This document shows positions 7,901-16,194 of a stretch of DNA of 46,965 nucleotides, piece after piece; the first letter of the stretch is position 1, and each line of letters begins with the position of its first letter. The stretch is from Clostridium sp. AM34-11AC (GTDB lineage: Bacteria > Bacillota > Clostridia > Lachnospirales > Lachnospiraceae), in NCBI RefSeq assembly GCF_003435375.1, contig NZ_QWGL01000025.1, positions 1 to 46,965 of the forward strand, written 5' to 3'. Under the pieces are notes generated by a model. It was not told where the DNA came from. It saw only the letters and a program-made list of their open reading frames with translations, and made no database searches. Made by a program: the position numbers and the translations under genes.

Positions 7901-8671
7901 ATCGCTTTCATAATTATCTCTGCTGTCACGTGGTTTCCATAAAATTTCTGTTTCCGTTCCAATCTGGTTCTCACCCTTAAAAACAGTCGCCGGTTTTACA
8001 CATGCCAGTTCAATCGGCGTAAATCCCGACAGATCAAGCGACAGATTTCTCTCCTCCAACGGCAGCAATGACATCAACGCCACATCATCTCCGTCCGTAA
8101 ACTCTTTCTTCTCCGGATAAACAACAACCTCCTGACCTGCAACATCCATGGTCATCTGGGTAACGGCTGTTCCGTCGAAGCTTGCGGATACATAGAAGGT
8201 ATGTCCGTCGATCTCGATGGAATCCTCCGGATTCATGAACCACTCATTTTCTGTTTTTCCGTCATAGGTAAACTGAACCTCATACGGGAAGAATGGGTTT
8301 TCCTCTGGGATATTGATGGTATAGCTGCCATCCTCCTCAAAATATGCGTCGCCGAGATCGTTCTCAAAATCTTCCGCGCTTACGACGTGAACATTGAAGG
8401 AACCGGTATTGTAAATGATCTGTTCCGCAGTTTCTGTGGTATTGACTTCTGTCTTTTTCTTTGTCTCTGTCTGCGTTCCAGTCTGCTCCTCCTTCTCCTT
8501 CGCATCACTGTCAGTAACTTTTTCATCAGGTGTTTCCTGATTTAATACAATATGCGGCAGCTCTGTCTCCGTCTGCTGATCCAGAATTTCCGCCGGAACC
8601 ACATTAGCCGGAAGCGCCAGTGCAGCTGCCAGCATCAATGCCATTCCCTGTTTAAAGATGCGTTTTTTCAT
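4958..8671 (-). CDS. Large surface protein with Ig-like domain and wall-binding repeats
   Basis: This 1237-residue protein has a signal peptide (MKKRIFKQGMALMLAAALAL, cleavage likely near residue 27) and then a Thr/Glu-rich low-complexity stretch. A long region without a known family fills residues about 90-800. A putative Ig domain of the He_PIG type follows (YKITDGKLPSGMELKPNGEL, then GVPLETGEFTFTVQ). A Gly/Ser linker (GGSSGGGHSSSG) leads to about six C-terminal repeats such as GTWYYLNPKSDGKLGKMMTG and GDNWYYFHEESDGNKG. The repeats should bind the cell wall. It starts 23 bp after the kinase gene stop with AAAGGGG ahead of the ATG, so it is likely in the kinase/pilus transcription unit. An adhesin role is inferred. 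Confidence 0.82.
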   Translation of the reverse strand: MKKRIFKQGMALMLAAALALPANVVPAEILDQQTETELPHIVLNQETPDEKVTDSDAKEKEEQTGTQTETKKKTEVNTTETAEQIIYNTGSFNVHVVSAEDFENDLGDAYFEEDGSYTINIPEENPFFPYEVQFTYDGKTENEWFMNPEDSIEIDGHTFYVSASFDGTAVTQMTMDVAGQEVVVYPEKKEFTDGDDVALMSLLPLEERNLSLDLSGFTPIELACVKPATVFKGENQIGTETEILWKPRDSRDNYESDPDSVGVVAMDLAFNTSGATSTSWEMIVGNPDQLDASNIRYYVDIAVTDTENWLIPTVTIHNDDGTTKNVTVTDAYYSDYAFSRRMHVDVPTEEVKGNTEMTVSLKINSDLFERSVISKIETHSLSSEVSPEAVKKDDGWYLEITGERSRISHSVFRMNGYDKNDQVLGDAFDFKLYLSSESDHIYTSLYDKTGNSISYSTSWEEDEEDPWMEEKLVYNLGASYADNDTYRLVLTFEKAVATSENQIIGAFIGRYESIDAAKAAGAVDVKESLFNQTQGYEADFSKGVYVSVFSGKADDDSRKLKRYVWHIYTRSEAFLDNSTAVSFYGINDAQGNYVACKVLNPSYGDYKDDYADFSYITILVGEDTDLTSLAPVFTMQNGMKLYTNKEEISGQSLHDFSNGPVHYTASAENSKNAKNYWLQIIKPKQGESWLYMNSLADESSDTREENGVVYTTREAMLNSIHDYEHRIILANMGTKALSKLSVEAEGALFDSWVVTLDNYWTLKGEHDLSGYQGLGYDELANLAKLKLVYDGDEINGQDLTGTLTIKEAGKPIMVINLTGVVGDPGIVTTEIPDAVKYVHYGSMIQNSNKYDFNTVSYKITDGKLPSGMELKPNGELYGVPLETGEFTFTVQMKNSYSEFANVTKEFTLKVVDNTDANVDSAVDQGYDLKERVPNILLSDNNDYTMTSIGVIEEWDNLTLDGKRLVEGVDFDAKSGSTRLTIRSQTLKANNQVGTHTLSAEFREKGTGNLKRAAQNYRVGRKSSGGSSGGGHSSSGRATVRADYGNIGADGAWVQDAKGWKCKAADGTWYTDCWKELNYQNEKSWYRFDAQGYLVTGWYQDNGTWYYLNPKSDGKLGKMMTGWQYINDIWYYFTENAGDKQGAMFCKRWAEVPYNGTVEWYYFDENGTMKTDWLTQDENKFYLYPIADGTRGRMLTGWQKIGDNWYYFHEESDGNKGVLARRTKIGNYYVNSDGVWAK

Positions 8672-8694
8672 AATTTTTCCCCTTTCTTAAAATT

Positions 8695-11619
8695 TTATCT
8701 GTAATTCTTTCCAAGATCGATCAGTTCCTGGATCGAATACAAATGACACTGTCTCAATTCTCCATTTTTGTAATCGAAATAGATTGTTTCATCCGGGATA
8801 TGAATATCACACAGATCCGGCAGATCTGCCAGTATCTCAAGGTTCTGGTCCAGCAAAAGACCGTATCTCTCACCATCTGCCCGGACATATTCTGTTAGTA
8901 TGTACTCGCCGACCTCTGTCACATAGGCCAGGAAATCATCCTTCTCCAGTTCCTTTACAAACTTTCCGCTCTGCTTGTCATAAACCTTCGGAGCGCTGTG
9001 AAGTTCCGACACAAACCGGTACTTTTCTGTTGAAAATTCCTCTTCCAGATCCTTTGAAGGCGCTTCCCCTCTCTCCTCCGAGATCAGAGTGCCATCCTCC
9101 GAACTATACGCCCGGACTGTCCCATCGTACCAGATCACATCCAGCCAGGACTTTTCTCCGTCCCTTCTAAACTGCTGGTCGTAGATCTTTTCCGCCTCTG
9201 GGAAGCTTCCTTCCGCCGTCAGGGTTCCGTCACTACCATAGATCCGGAATCCATCATAACTGAAAAGCATCGCCTTTTCCCCGTCTCCCGTCACTCTGGC
9301 CTCGTCATGGGAATACTTCGCGTCGTAACGCACCACACATGTATCCTCATGAGTCTCCTCCTTCATGACGCGGATATCCGGCTGACTCCGGTTTGCCAAC
9401 GCCGCGTACTCTGTCCCGAGTTCCGCAAAGCTATATTCCTCATCACTCTTTTCATGTACCAGGGCGTTCTCTCCCTGATCGAAGATGGAAAATCCCGGCT
9501 CATCCGTCACGGCAAGCACATGCTTGTCCGAAACGCTGAAATGGCTGATGTTCCATGTATCTGTGAAGGAGACCTCCTTATCATCCAGCGTATCCGGATC
9601 AAACTCAGACAGGAGATTTCCCTCTGAAACCCAGATTCCACTCTCATCTGCCTTTGCCTTCATCTGCAGGTTCGACTCCATATCACCGATATAGGCTCCC
9701 TCGTCCACATTGATGAGTCCAAAGATGCTGTGACCACTCTTTCCGGCAGAAAACGCAAATTTATCTCCATGGAAGCCGCCTGCAAACTCTGTATAATCCG
9801 AGCTCTCGTACACGATCAGGTCATCCTCCGGATGCTCTGTATCCATCACATATAGTCCGCCGTCCGAAAAACTGATCGCCAACATGGTTCCGTCCATATT
9901 CAGGCAGAAAATTGCATTGTCCGGATCCGCAAAGGAATCATTAAATGCAGAGGGCATTTTTTTATCTCCCATAGAGCGTTCCCGCAGCAGCTGACCATCT
10001 TTCATGTCATAGAATGAGACAATATTTCTGTCCCGGTCCATCGCCGCCGCAACCTGTCCGTCTCCAGAGATTGTCAGAGTCGAAGCCATTCCTGCCCTCC
10101 ACATCTGCTCTCTGCTCTCAATGTTGTAAAGTGAAACTCCGTCTTTTCCCGCAGCCAGCAGATGACTATCATCGGAAAACAACGCATCCGCTAATGCTGA
10201 ATCCATCATCGGGCAGGTCATTAACGATTTTAAGCTTTCCGCATCATAAACCGCAGCCTCGGACTGGTATACAGCCGCAAGCTTCTTCCCGTCCGGGGAC
10301 ATCTTTATCTTATAAGGAGCCGACGGAAGCTTTATAACTCCGCTCGACCGAAACTTGTCGGAGAGATCATACACTCCCAGCGCATTTGCCAGCGCCCGCT
10401 TAGATTCTGGAAGCCATTCCGGTTTCAGGATTCCTTTCGCCTCGGGAAGACCTGCAAGAGCATCCTTGACCGCCTCGTCCACATCCCCTGACTCAAGAGC
10501 ACTTTTCGAGTATTCCGCAAGCTTCAGCCAGTTCTCCGTCGTCTGCATCCGCTTTAATCCCACAAATGTCATGGATGCACCTGCCGCAAGAAGCAGAAGA
10601 ACTACACCGATATCCAGCCGTTTTACCGCCTTCAATCGTCTGACCCGGGGATCCCGGTCTCTCAGATGTAAAAAATCTGAACGCATGTCCTGCGCCGTCT
10701 GATATCGCAGATCCGGATTCGGATTCATCGCCTTTTTGATGATCTTTACAACCTGCGGACTATATTCTTTTTCTGAAAGCGATACGACTGCCTTCGCATT
10801 TTTTGCCGGCTTTGAACCACTGAGAAGGTGATATAGGGTTGCTCCGGTACTATAAATATCGGATCTCACATCCGGAACGATGATCTTCTTCGGGGATGCA
10901 GAAAAGCTTTTCTCTTTTCTGTTTCCTTCTTCCTTCTCTGTGGATTCTGTATCAGATTCCGTGATCGTCCTCTCAACTGTAGGATTATCAACCTCTGTCT
11001 CACTATCCTGTCCGGATTTTGATTCCGCCTCTGTCTCTGACTCGCCGTTTACTGTATCGCTGTCTGAAGAGAAATCAAGTCCGTAGTGTTCCGGTGATGC
11101 GTATCCGGCACTGCAGCCGATCACTGTGTCCTCGCCGAGCGATAAAGCAATATTAAAATCAATGAGAACGATATGGTTATCCGGTGTCCGCATCAGATTC
11201 GCCGGCTTGATATCACTATGTACAAATCCCCGCGGCGGGTCTCCGTGTGTCGGACTATGGAGATAATCAAGAGCGTCTAAGAGTTCTTTCGCCCATTGAA
11301 TTACCTGAGGCTGTGAAAAATGTTCTCCCCGCTTTAATGGACGGTCAAGACTCTCTCCCTCGATATAGTCCATAACGGTATATACCGTGTCATCTTCAAC
11401 AAAGAAATCATATACCTTCGGAATATTCGGATGATTCAGGTTTTTCAGAACATCTGCCTCTCGGCGAAGCAGAGCCGTTTTCGTCGTAATCCGGCGTTTG
11501 TCCGCCTTCAGGACTACTTTCTTATTCAATCTCAGATGATCTGCGAGATATACGTTTCCGCCGCCGCCGGATCCCAGTTTTCTTATGATCCGATACGTCG
11601 ATGCAATAATTTCCTCCAC
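8695..11619 (-). CDS. Membrane Ser/Thr protein kinase with beta-propeller-like sensor region
   Basis: The 974-residue protein is a Hanks-type kinase. It has the glycine loop LGSGGGGNVYLA (residues 15-26), Lys38 in VVLK, Glu54, the catalytic loop HSDIKPAN (134-141) and SPEHYG (175-180). The metal-binding motif is DFN (154-156) rather than DFG. An acidic Ser/Thr-rich insertion of about 60 residues (183-249) lies between SPEHYG and DVRSDIYSTG. One membrane segment is at about 336-355. The outer 600 residues consist of WD40/propeller-like repeats, not the PASTA repeats of PknB. The start is GTG with GGGAGG 6 bases upstream; no ATG is suitable. With the PP2C and FHA genes nearby it should form a phospho-signalling module for the pilus. 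Confidence 0.88.
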   Translation of the reverse strand: MEEIIASTYRIIRKLGSGGGGNVYLADHLRLNKKVVLKADKRRITTKTALLRREADVLKNLNHPNIPKVYDFFVEDDTVYTVMDYIEGESLDRPLKRGEHFSQPQVIQWAKELLDALDYLHSPTHGDPPRGFVHSDIKPANLMRTPDNHIVLIDFNIALSLGEDTVIGCSAGYASPEHYGLDFSSDSDTVNGESETEAESKSGQDSETEVDNPTVERTITESDTESTEKEEGNRKEKSFSASPKKIIVPDVRSDIYSTGATLYHLLSGSKPAKNAKAVVSLSEKEYSPQVVKIIKKAMNPNPDLRYQTAQDMRSDFLHLRDRDPRVRRLKAVKRLDIGVVLLLLAAGASMTFVGLKRMQTTENWLKLAEYSKSALESGDVDEAVKDALAGLPEAKGILKPEWLPESKRALANALGVYDLSDKFRSSGVIKLPSAPYKIKMSPDGKKLAAVYQSEAAVYDAESLKSLMTCPMMDSALADALFSDDSHLLAAGKDGVSLYNIESREQMWRAGMASTLTISGDGQVAAAMDRDRNIVSFYDMKDGQLLRERSMGDKKMPSAFNDSFADPDNAIFCLNMDGTMLAISFSDGGLYVMDTEHPEDDLIVYESSDYTEFAGGFHGDKFAFSAGKSGHSIFGLINVDEGAYIGDMESNLQMKAKADESGIWVSEGNLLSEFDPDTLDDKEVSFTDTWNISHFSVSDKHVLAVTDEPGFSIFDQGENALVHEKSDEEYSFAELGTEYAALANRSQPDIRVMKEETHEDTCVVRYDAKYSHDEARVTGDGEKAMLFSYDGFRIYGSDGTLTAEGSFPEAEKIYDQQFRRDGEKSWLDVIWYDGTVRAYSSEDGTLISEERGEAPSKDLEEEFSTEKYRFVSELHSAPKVYDKQSGKFVKELEKDDFLAYVTEVGEYILTEYVRADGERYGLLLDQNLEILADLPDLCDIHIPDETIYFDYKNGELRQCHLYSIQELIDLGKNYR

Positions 11620-11637
11620 CTGGTACCTCCCGCTTTG

Positions 11638-11790
11638 TTACTTTCCTTTTATTTCTTTCCCATACTCTTCATTCAGCTTGCTGTTCAGCCTGATCTTTTG
11701 GATTGTATACAGACTTCCCAAAATCACCGCAAGTCCGACGGAACACGCGCATAGAAAAATTCCACCGTAAAATAAATGTTCATTCAGCAT
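11638..11790 (-). CDS. Small membrane protein (50 residues), unknown
   Basis: A 50-residue ORF starting MLNEHLFYGGIFLCACSVGL has one membrane segment (residues about 8-30) followed by a basic and then acidic tail. AGAGGA lies about 8 bases before its ATG. It ends 18 bp before the kinase start, and its ATG overlaps the stop of the previous small ORF in ATGCTGAATGA. The tight packing suggests that it is translated together with the kinase. No family is recognised. Confidence 0.55.
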   Translation of the reverse strand: MLNEHLFYGGIFLCACSVGLAVILGSLYTIQKIRLNSKLNEEYGKEIKGK

Positions 11791-11923
11791 TTTGCTTTTC
11801 CTCTGATTTTTTCATGACAGTTTCATTATGCTCAATAAAGCAAACCATATCTGTTAATACTTTGTCCAACTTTTCAAAGCCAATCCGCACGACATGGCGC
11901 CCACGGATGCAGAACTTCGTCAT
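11780..11923 (-). CDS. Small basic protein (47 residues), unknown
   Basis: This 47-residue ORF (start MTKFCIRGRHVVRIGFEKLD) has no membrane segment. It starts inside the preceding 45-residue ORF in another frame, with GGGAG about 5 bases before the ATG. Its stop overlaps the start of the next small ORF. Overlaps at both ends point to translational coupling, but translation is unproven. Confidence 0.4.
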   Translation of the reverse strand: MTKFCIRGRHVVRIGFEKLDKVLTDMVCFIEHNETVMKKSEEKQNAE

Positions 11924-12011
11924 ACCACTCCCACAAACACTCCTTAAAAAAAATCAAAAACAGCAATAATATAATCAATCCCACTGCTGCGATCTTCCAG
12001 CCCTTCTTCAT
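11874..12011 (-). CDS. Small membrane protein (45 residues), unknown
   Basis: The 45-residue ORF starts MKKGWKIAAVGLIILLLFLI, a single membrane segment, followed by a Trp-rich tail (ECLWEWYDEVLHPWAP). AGGGGGAAG stands 4-8 bases ahead of the ATG. It is the first minus-strand ORF after the shared intergenic region with the divergent A24-type gene. It could be a short membrane partner of the kinase or pilus; nothing supports a specific role. Confidence 0.45.
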   Translation of the reverse strand: MKKGWKIAAVGLIILLLFLIFFKECLWEWYDEVLHPWAPCRADWL

Positions 12012-12031
12012 ACTCTCTTCCCCCTTTGTCC

Positions 12032-12060
12032 TTGACTTTTTCCTCCAGGCTCTTTAATAT
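12032..12060 (+). promoter_or_regulatory. Promoter of the PilD N-domain gene
   Basis: TTGACT at 12032-12037 and TAATAT at 12055-12060 are 17 bp apart. A TATAAT at about 12070-12075 is an alternative -10. The promoter reads into the gene starting at 12100. Confidence 0.5.
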
Positions 12061-12099
12061 AAAAATGTTTTATAATTTACCTATTTGGAGGACTTTCCA

Positions 12100-12570
12100 G
12101 TGACCACATATTATTTTTCTGTTCTTCTGATCTGCACACTGGTCTTCGGCAGCATCATCGGCGCTTATTTTACGACTGCCGAGTATCGGATCCGTTTTGA
12201 TAAGCCGCTGATCACAAAAGACTGTTACTGTCCGGAGTGCGGTCATGTCTTAAACGGTCTGCACCAGATTCCTGTGATCAGCTGGATCGCTCTCGGTGGA
12301 AAGTGTCACTACTGCGGAACAAAAATCCCGCTCCGCTACCCGCTTATCGAGTTCAGCTTCACATGTTTCTACGGGATTACATTTCTGTTATTTTTCACGC
12401 ATCCGCTCTTTCTCTGCGGTCTGTGGATCGCTGCCGTGATCGTTCTCCTGTTCTTCCGCTGCAGTTCCCATCTTCGCGGAACGCTAAAAGGAATCATGAT
12501 CTTCACCGGCTATCATCTCATCTATTCAGCCGTTTTTCTCATCATTTATGCTGCTCTTGGGCTGCTTTGA
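12100..12570 (+). CDS. Stand-alone N-terminal domain of a PilD-type prepilin peptidase
   Basis: This 156-residue membrane protein carries only the N-terminal (DiS_P_DiS / A24_N) part of type IV prepilin peptidases. The signature is CPECGHVLNGLHQIPVISW then GGKCHYCGTKIPLRYPLIE (residues about 48-85), with the two CxxC pairs of the cytoplasmic zinc-type loop. About four membrane segments surround it. The aspartates of the A24 protease are absent. The GTG start is chosen because GGAGG lies 8 bases upstream; a TTG at 12085 overlaps that site. It is divergent from the kinase genes inside the Tad locus, whose peptidase (16195-16824) lacks this N-domain, so the two may work together. In full-length PilD this half is linked to N-methylation of pilins. 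Confidence 0.8.
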   Translation: MTTYYFSVLLICTLVFGSIIGAYFTTAEYRIRFDKPLITKDCYCPECGHVLNGLHQIPVISWIALGGKCHYCGTKIPLRYPLIEFSFTCFYGITFLLFFTHPLFLCGLWIAAVIVLLFFRCSSHLRGTLKGIMIFTGYHLIYSAVFLIIYAALGLL

Positions 12571-12628
12571 CGGTCTTCAAGACCTGCTTCCGGCAGCCTT
12601 ATCCAATATATAAGGCATACCTGGAACT

Positions 12629-13357
12629 CTAAGCAATCCGGACCAGAACTCCTGATATATTATCCTTCTCCCCCATCTCCATGACATTCCGGATCAGATA
12701 TTTCAGCACGTCCTCTGCCTCTGTATCACTCTGCACATTCTTCCTTCTAATCACATCAAACAGAATATCTTCCCGGAGTCTCTTAAAAAGTCCGTCGGAC
12801 CCCACAAGAAATGTCTCTCCCGGAACAAGGCTTCCGCTTGACTGATTCATCCACAATTCTTCGACCTTCCCCATAAAATTTGCCAATAATGTCTTCAACT
12901 TTCCATCCCGCTCGACAACCGATACCTCGTCTTTCGTAATCTGTGAGACGCGATCATCTATCAGCAGGATCTTGCTGTCTCCAACATGAAATACATGATA
13001 TTTTTCATTCAAAAGAACCAATAGTGACATCGTGCATCCAATATCAATTCCGTTTTCCTTTCGATAAATCCAAATCAGCTCATTCAGTTCGCGAATCGTC
13101 ATATCCAGATCATCTATCAAGGACTCTTCGTCAATATTTTCAGGATACAACGGCTCCATTCCAAGAAACCAACGTTCAATTCCTACCCGGATCATCTCCG
13201 CCGCGATCTCACTCTGCGCAAAACTGCCGATTCCGTCGCACACACATCCCACTGCAAATAATATTCCTTTTTTTGAACTGCTCAGGCAGCATGCCCGGTC
13301 CTGATTCTTCTTCCTGTAATTTCCTTTTACAGAAAGACAGCCTGCATACTTTCTCAT
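12629..13357 (-). CDS. PP2C-family Ser/Thr protein phosphatase
   Basis: A 242-residue PP2C (PPM) phosphatase. The metal-binding motifs are in order: KKNQDR (residues 16-21), CDGIGS (40-45, for the usual DGxGG), GCTMSLL (107-113), HVGDS (124-128), GSDGLF (187-192) and KDNIS (231-235). It should remove phosphate from proteins phosphorylated by the kinase at 8695-11619. The start at 13357 (MRKYAG) is preferred since the fold begins there and GAAAGG lies 8 bases upstream; a GTG at 13408 would overlap the FHA gene by 37 bp. It follows the FHA gene with a 14-bp gap, so both are in one operon. Confidence 0.88.
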   Translation of the reverse strand: MRKYAGCLSVKGNYRKKNQDRACCLSSSKKGILFAVGCVCDGIGSFAQSEIAAEMIRVGIERWFLGMEPLYPENIDEESLIDDLDMTIRELNELIWIYRKENGIDIGCTMSLLVLLNEKYHVFHVGDSKILLIDDRVSQITKDEVSVVERDGKLKTLLANFMGKVEELWMNQSSGSLVPGETFLVGSDGLFKRLREDILFDVIRRKNVQSDTEAEDVLKYLIRNVMEMGEKDNISGVLVRIA

Positions 13358-13371
13358 TACCCCTGCCTTTC

Positions 13372-14811
13372 TCAGCACACCCGATAGATCATAAATCTCT
13401 TTTTGCACACGATCATGATCGTATCATTTCTTTTCAGGGTGTGCGGCATATTTGGTGTAAGATTTTCTCCACTTACGATCGTACCGTTTGAAGATCCAAT
13501 ATCAATGATCTGCCATTCATTTCCGCTCGGCTCGATTCGGAAATGGCGGCGGCTGACAAACGAAACCGCAGCATCAAAGTTATAATCTGAGCATGGCTCA
13601 CCATTCTTGTCCATTCTTCCAATCGTCGCATGACCTTTTCTCAGATCGATCTCGATAAATTTCGGGCATGTGCATCCGGCACAATCTTCCAGTCTCAACC
13701 GGATCACGCGGTTATCATCCAGCTCTCCGTCTCCTGCTATTGCAGTGCTGTCATCCCCATCTTCCTCCTGAACATAAGAACGGTAAGCTTCAACTGTATC
13801 CTCGCCTCCTGCCGGATCAGAAACCGGTGCTGGTGTTGGTACAGATTCCCATTTCGGTGTGGACTGCACCTTCTCCGGCTCTGCCGCCTTCTTAAATCCC
13901 GCCAGCAGATCTTCCGGTTCTTCTTCCTCTTTCTTTTTTCCCTTTAAAAAGCCAAACAGACCAGCGCCCTTTTCTTTCGGTGCCTTCTCCTTCGGCTGTT
14001 TTTCCTTCTTTTTCCTGTCCTTCTTTTTATCCGGCTCATCATCTCCGAACAGGTTATTGATCAGCCGGTTCTCCTCATCGCTCTTTCCATAAGCGCCGGA
14101 ACTGATTCCCGGGCGTGTTCCCTGCTCCCGGACAGGTGTCTTTTTCTCTGCCTTTACAGGCTCCTGCTTTTCTTTCTTCTCTGCCATTTTTTCCGGAATA
14201 TCCTGGACAAATGAAACGATCTTCTTCATATGATCCTCGGCTGGCTTTGGCGGAGCCAGAGGCGCTGCTTTTTTCTCCACATGGTCTTTCTGAAGATGTT
14301 CCAACAGCGTCATTAAATTGGCATTCGAACTCTTGATTACACGAAGCAGATCGACCGTATAACTCTGATCATCCTTGATGTCCATTTTCAGGATCAGACC
14401 CGCAAAGAAGCTAATGATCTCCTGGTCAGAATTAGTCTGTGACTTAGTCGGCACATAAATATATTTCACTGACTGCTCATTCTTTCCGACCAGAATATAA
14501 TTTTCATCCAACACAAAATTGTGGTAATCAAGGAACCAGTCGCTACATGCCTTAAACGGCTGGATCAGATTTGTGAGCAATTCAATAAATTCCCTTTTCT
14601 TCATCTGGGTCGGCATATAACAGAACCGTACCCCATCTGTCAGTTCATAACGGATTTCCGTCTCTCCATCGATTTCCATCATTTTTAATGGAAACAAAAA
14701 ATCCGGGCAGTCTTTCCGAAGTACTTTCACAGCGATAAGGTCCAGATCACTTTTTTCTGCCACCTCAAGCTTTGTATAACTTTTATTTGCGTCTGAAACA
14801 TCTGTCAGCAT
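13372..14811 (-). CDS. DUF6382 and FHA domain protein
   Basis: This protein of 479 residues has an N-terminal DUF6382 domain (about 1-180), a Lys/Glu/Pro-rich linker (about 190-350, with many EKK-type runs), and a C-terminal FHA domain (about 385-479). The FHA phosphothreonine-binding residues are visible: IGR (397-399), SRRH (420-423) and SSNGT (440-444). FHA domains bind proteins phosphorylated on Thr. With a kinase and a PP2C in the same locus it is the likely reader of the phospho-signal, linking it to the Tad machinery. It has no signal peptide. DUF6382-FHA proteins are typical of Gram-positive Tad clusters. Confidence 0.88.
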   Translation of the reverse strand: MLTDVSDANKSYTKLEVAEKSDLDLIAVKVLRKDCPDFLFPLKMMEIDGETEIRYELTDGVRFCYMPTQMKKREFIELLTNLIQPFKACSDWFLDYHNFVLDENYILVGKNEQSVKYIYVPTKSQTNSDQEIISFFAGLILKMDIKDDQSYTVDLLRVIKSSNANLMTLLEHLQKDHVEKKAAPLAPPKPAEDHMKKIVSFVQDIPEKMAEKKEKQEPVKAEKKTPVREQGTRPGISSGAYGKSDEENRLINNLFGDDEPDKKKDRKKKEKQPKEKAPKEKGAGLFGFLKGKKKEEEEPEDLLAGFKKAAEPEKVQSTPKWESVPTPAPVSDPAGGEDTVEAYRSYVQEEDGDDSTAIAGDGELDDNRVIRLRLEDCAGCTCPKFIEIDLRKGHATIGRMDKNGEPCSDYNFDAAVSFVSRRHFRIEPSGNEWQIIDIGSSNGTIVSGENLTPNMPHTLKRNDTIMIVCKKRFMIYRVC

Positions 14812-14832
14812 CTCAAATTCCCCTTTCCCATT

Positions 14833-16170
14833 TTAGAATGTATCAAAATATCTCAGTTCAAGCACTTTTATATTTTCCTGATCGTCCTGTACCATTGCTT
14901 TTCCGTTTAAGAAAGGCAGTGCGGTTGAAAATTGGGCATCGATTACCATGTTGCCATAGCGATTGATATATCCCCATTTTCCGGCATACTGTACTGCTGC
15001 CGTCTGGTTAGAAAATGAGTATGCGTCCACATACTGGCATGGAACCACAAGTTCTCCCTTTTCATCCGCGAATCCCCACTGCCCGCTCTCATCTGCTACA
15101 GCGTAGTAACCGCCTTCCATGCCCTTTGCATTCGGGAATCTCTTTTCAAAGCAGGCTTTTCCCTTCTGGTCAATCAGAAAATATCCGTTTTCATCTGCCA
15201 CGACTGCATAATTTCCACTAAACACCTGATTCTTACTGTTCACCGCAACATCTGTGAATACAAAATCTGTTACATTCTTTAAATTTTGATCCAAAATTGC
15301 CCATTTTCCAGACTGTTTCACCAGAATCATTCCGTTGTCATTTAAGTGGGCATCTTCATAATTTTCCTCGCTCTGGCGGATAAAGGTATTTGAATAGATC
15401 CCGTATTTTCCATCTTTAACTCCAATGATCCTTGTTCCTGCAATCTCAGTGACCTCGTCCAGACCATTTTTGTCCACAGCATTCCAGTAGCCATTCTGGT
15501 CAATCAATGTGTAAACTCCATCAAGCTTTACGACCGCATAATTTCCGGAAAATCGTGTAGCTTCGTCATATATAAAATCCAGGCTTGTACGTCCATTCTT
15601 TCCAGTGTATCCCCATTTTTCCCCGTTCCACATGGGAATGATCCAGTTGTCCGACGGAAGTTTTCCTTCCTGATAATTCGTTCCATTCTCGCGGGTTTGA
15701 TATTTTATAGACTCACAGAGCTCCACCAGCTGACTGTCGCCATATATTTCAATTCCCTGTTTTAAAATGGTGATTGCTTTCTTTATGTTGTCTTCTCCGA
15801 TCAGTGTTTCCGCACGGCTCTGATACTCATCCACAAGTGCTGTCTTTGCCTCAATCCTGTCGTCGACAAGGTCTGCATATTCATCCTCCATGCCCGCTTC
15901 ATCGTAAATATCGAGAAGGCGTCTTTCGTATGTGAGGTTATTCTTCGTCGAATATGTTTTTAAAGCCTCTTTGTACCCATTAGCTGCCCTGATATACAGC
16001 TTGTCTGGCAAGAAACTTTCAGCATTCTCCACCATTGCGTTCTGTTTTCTGACTCCATTCTGCAGAATCACTGCGTATCCACAAATTCCCCAGCCTGCAA
16101 TCATACCGGCAGTCAGCATTAAACTGATTTTTACCTTTGCTCCGCCTACAAGATTTTTCTTTTTTGCCAT
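14833..16170 (-). CDS. Membrane-anchored WG-repeat protein
   Basis: The product has 445 residues. It has a cytoplasmic Lys-rich start (MAKKKNLVGGAKVK), one membrane segment (about residues 15-38), a helical TPR-like stretch (about 40-165), and then WG (beta-leucine-rich) repeats such as GYTGKNGRTSLDFIYDEATRF and WGFADEKGELVVPCQYVDAY up to the end. The ATG at 16170 is chosen because AGGTGG lies 6 bases upstream; the GTG at 16179 is inside that site. The repeats should face the outside and may bind other pilus or wall components. Its place between the prepilin peptidase and the FHA gene ties it to the Tad locus. The exact role is unknown. Confidence 0.83.
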   Translation of the reverse strand: MAKKKNLVGGAKVKISLMLTAGMIAGWGICGYAVILQNGVRKQNAMVENAESFLPDKLYIRAANGYKEALKTYSTKNNLTYERRLLDIYDEAGMEDEYADLVDDRIEAKTALVDEYQSRAETLIGEDNIKKAITILKQGIEIYGDSQLVELCESIKYQTRENGTNYQEGKLPSDNWIIPMWNGEKWGYTGKNGRTSLDFIYDEATRFSGNYAVVKLDGVYTLIDQNGYWNAVDKNGLDEVTEIAGTRIIGVKDGKYGIYSNTFIRQSEENYEDAHLNDNGMILVKQSGKWAILDQNLKNVTDFVFTDVAVNSKNQVFSGNYAVVADENGYFLIDQKGKACFEKRFPNAKGMEGGYYAVADESGQWGFADEKGELVVPCQYVDAYSFSNQTAAVQYAGKWGYINRYGNMVIDAQFSTALPFLNGKAMVQDDQENIKVLELRYFDTF

Positions 16171-16194
16171 CTCTTCCACCTGCCCCGTATAAAT

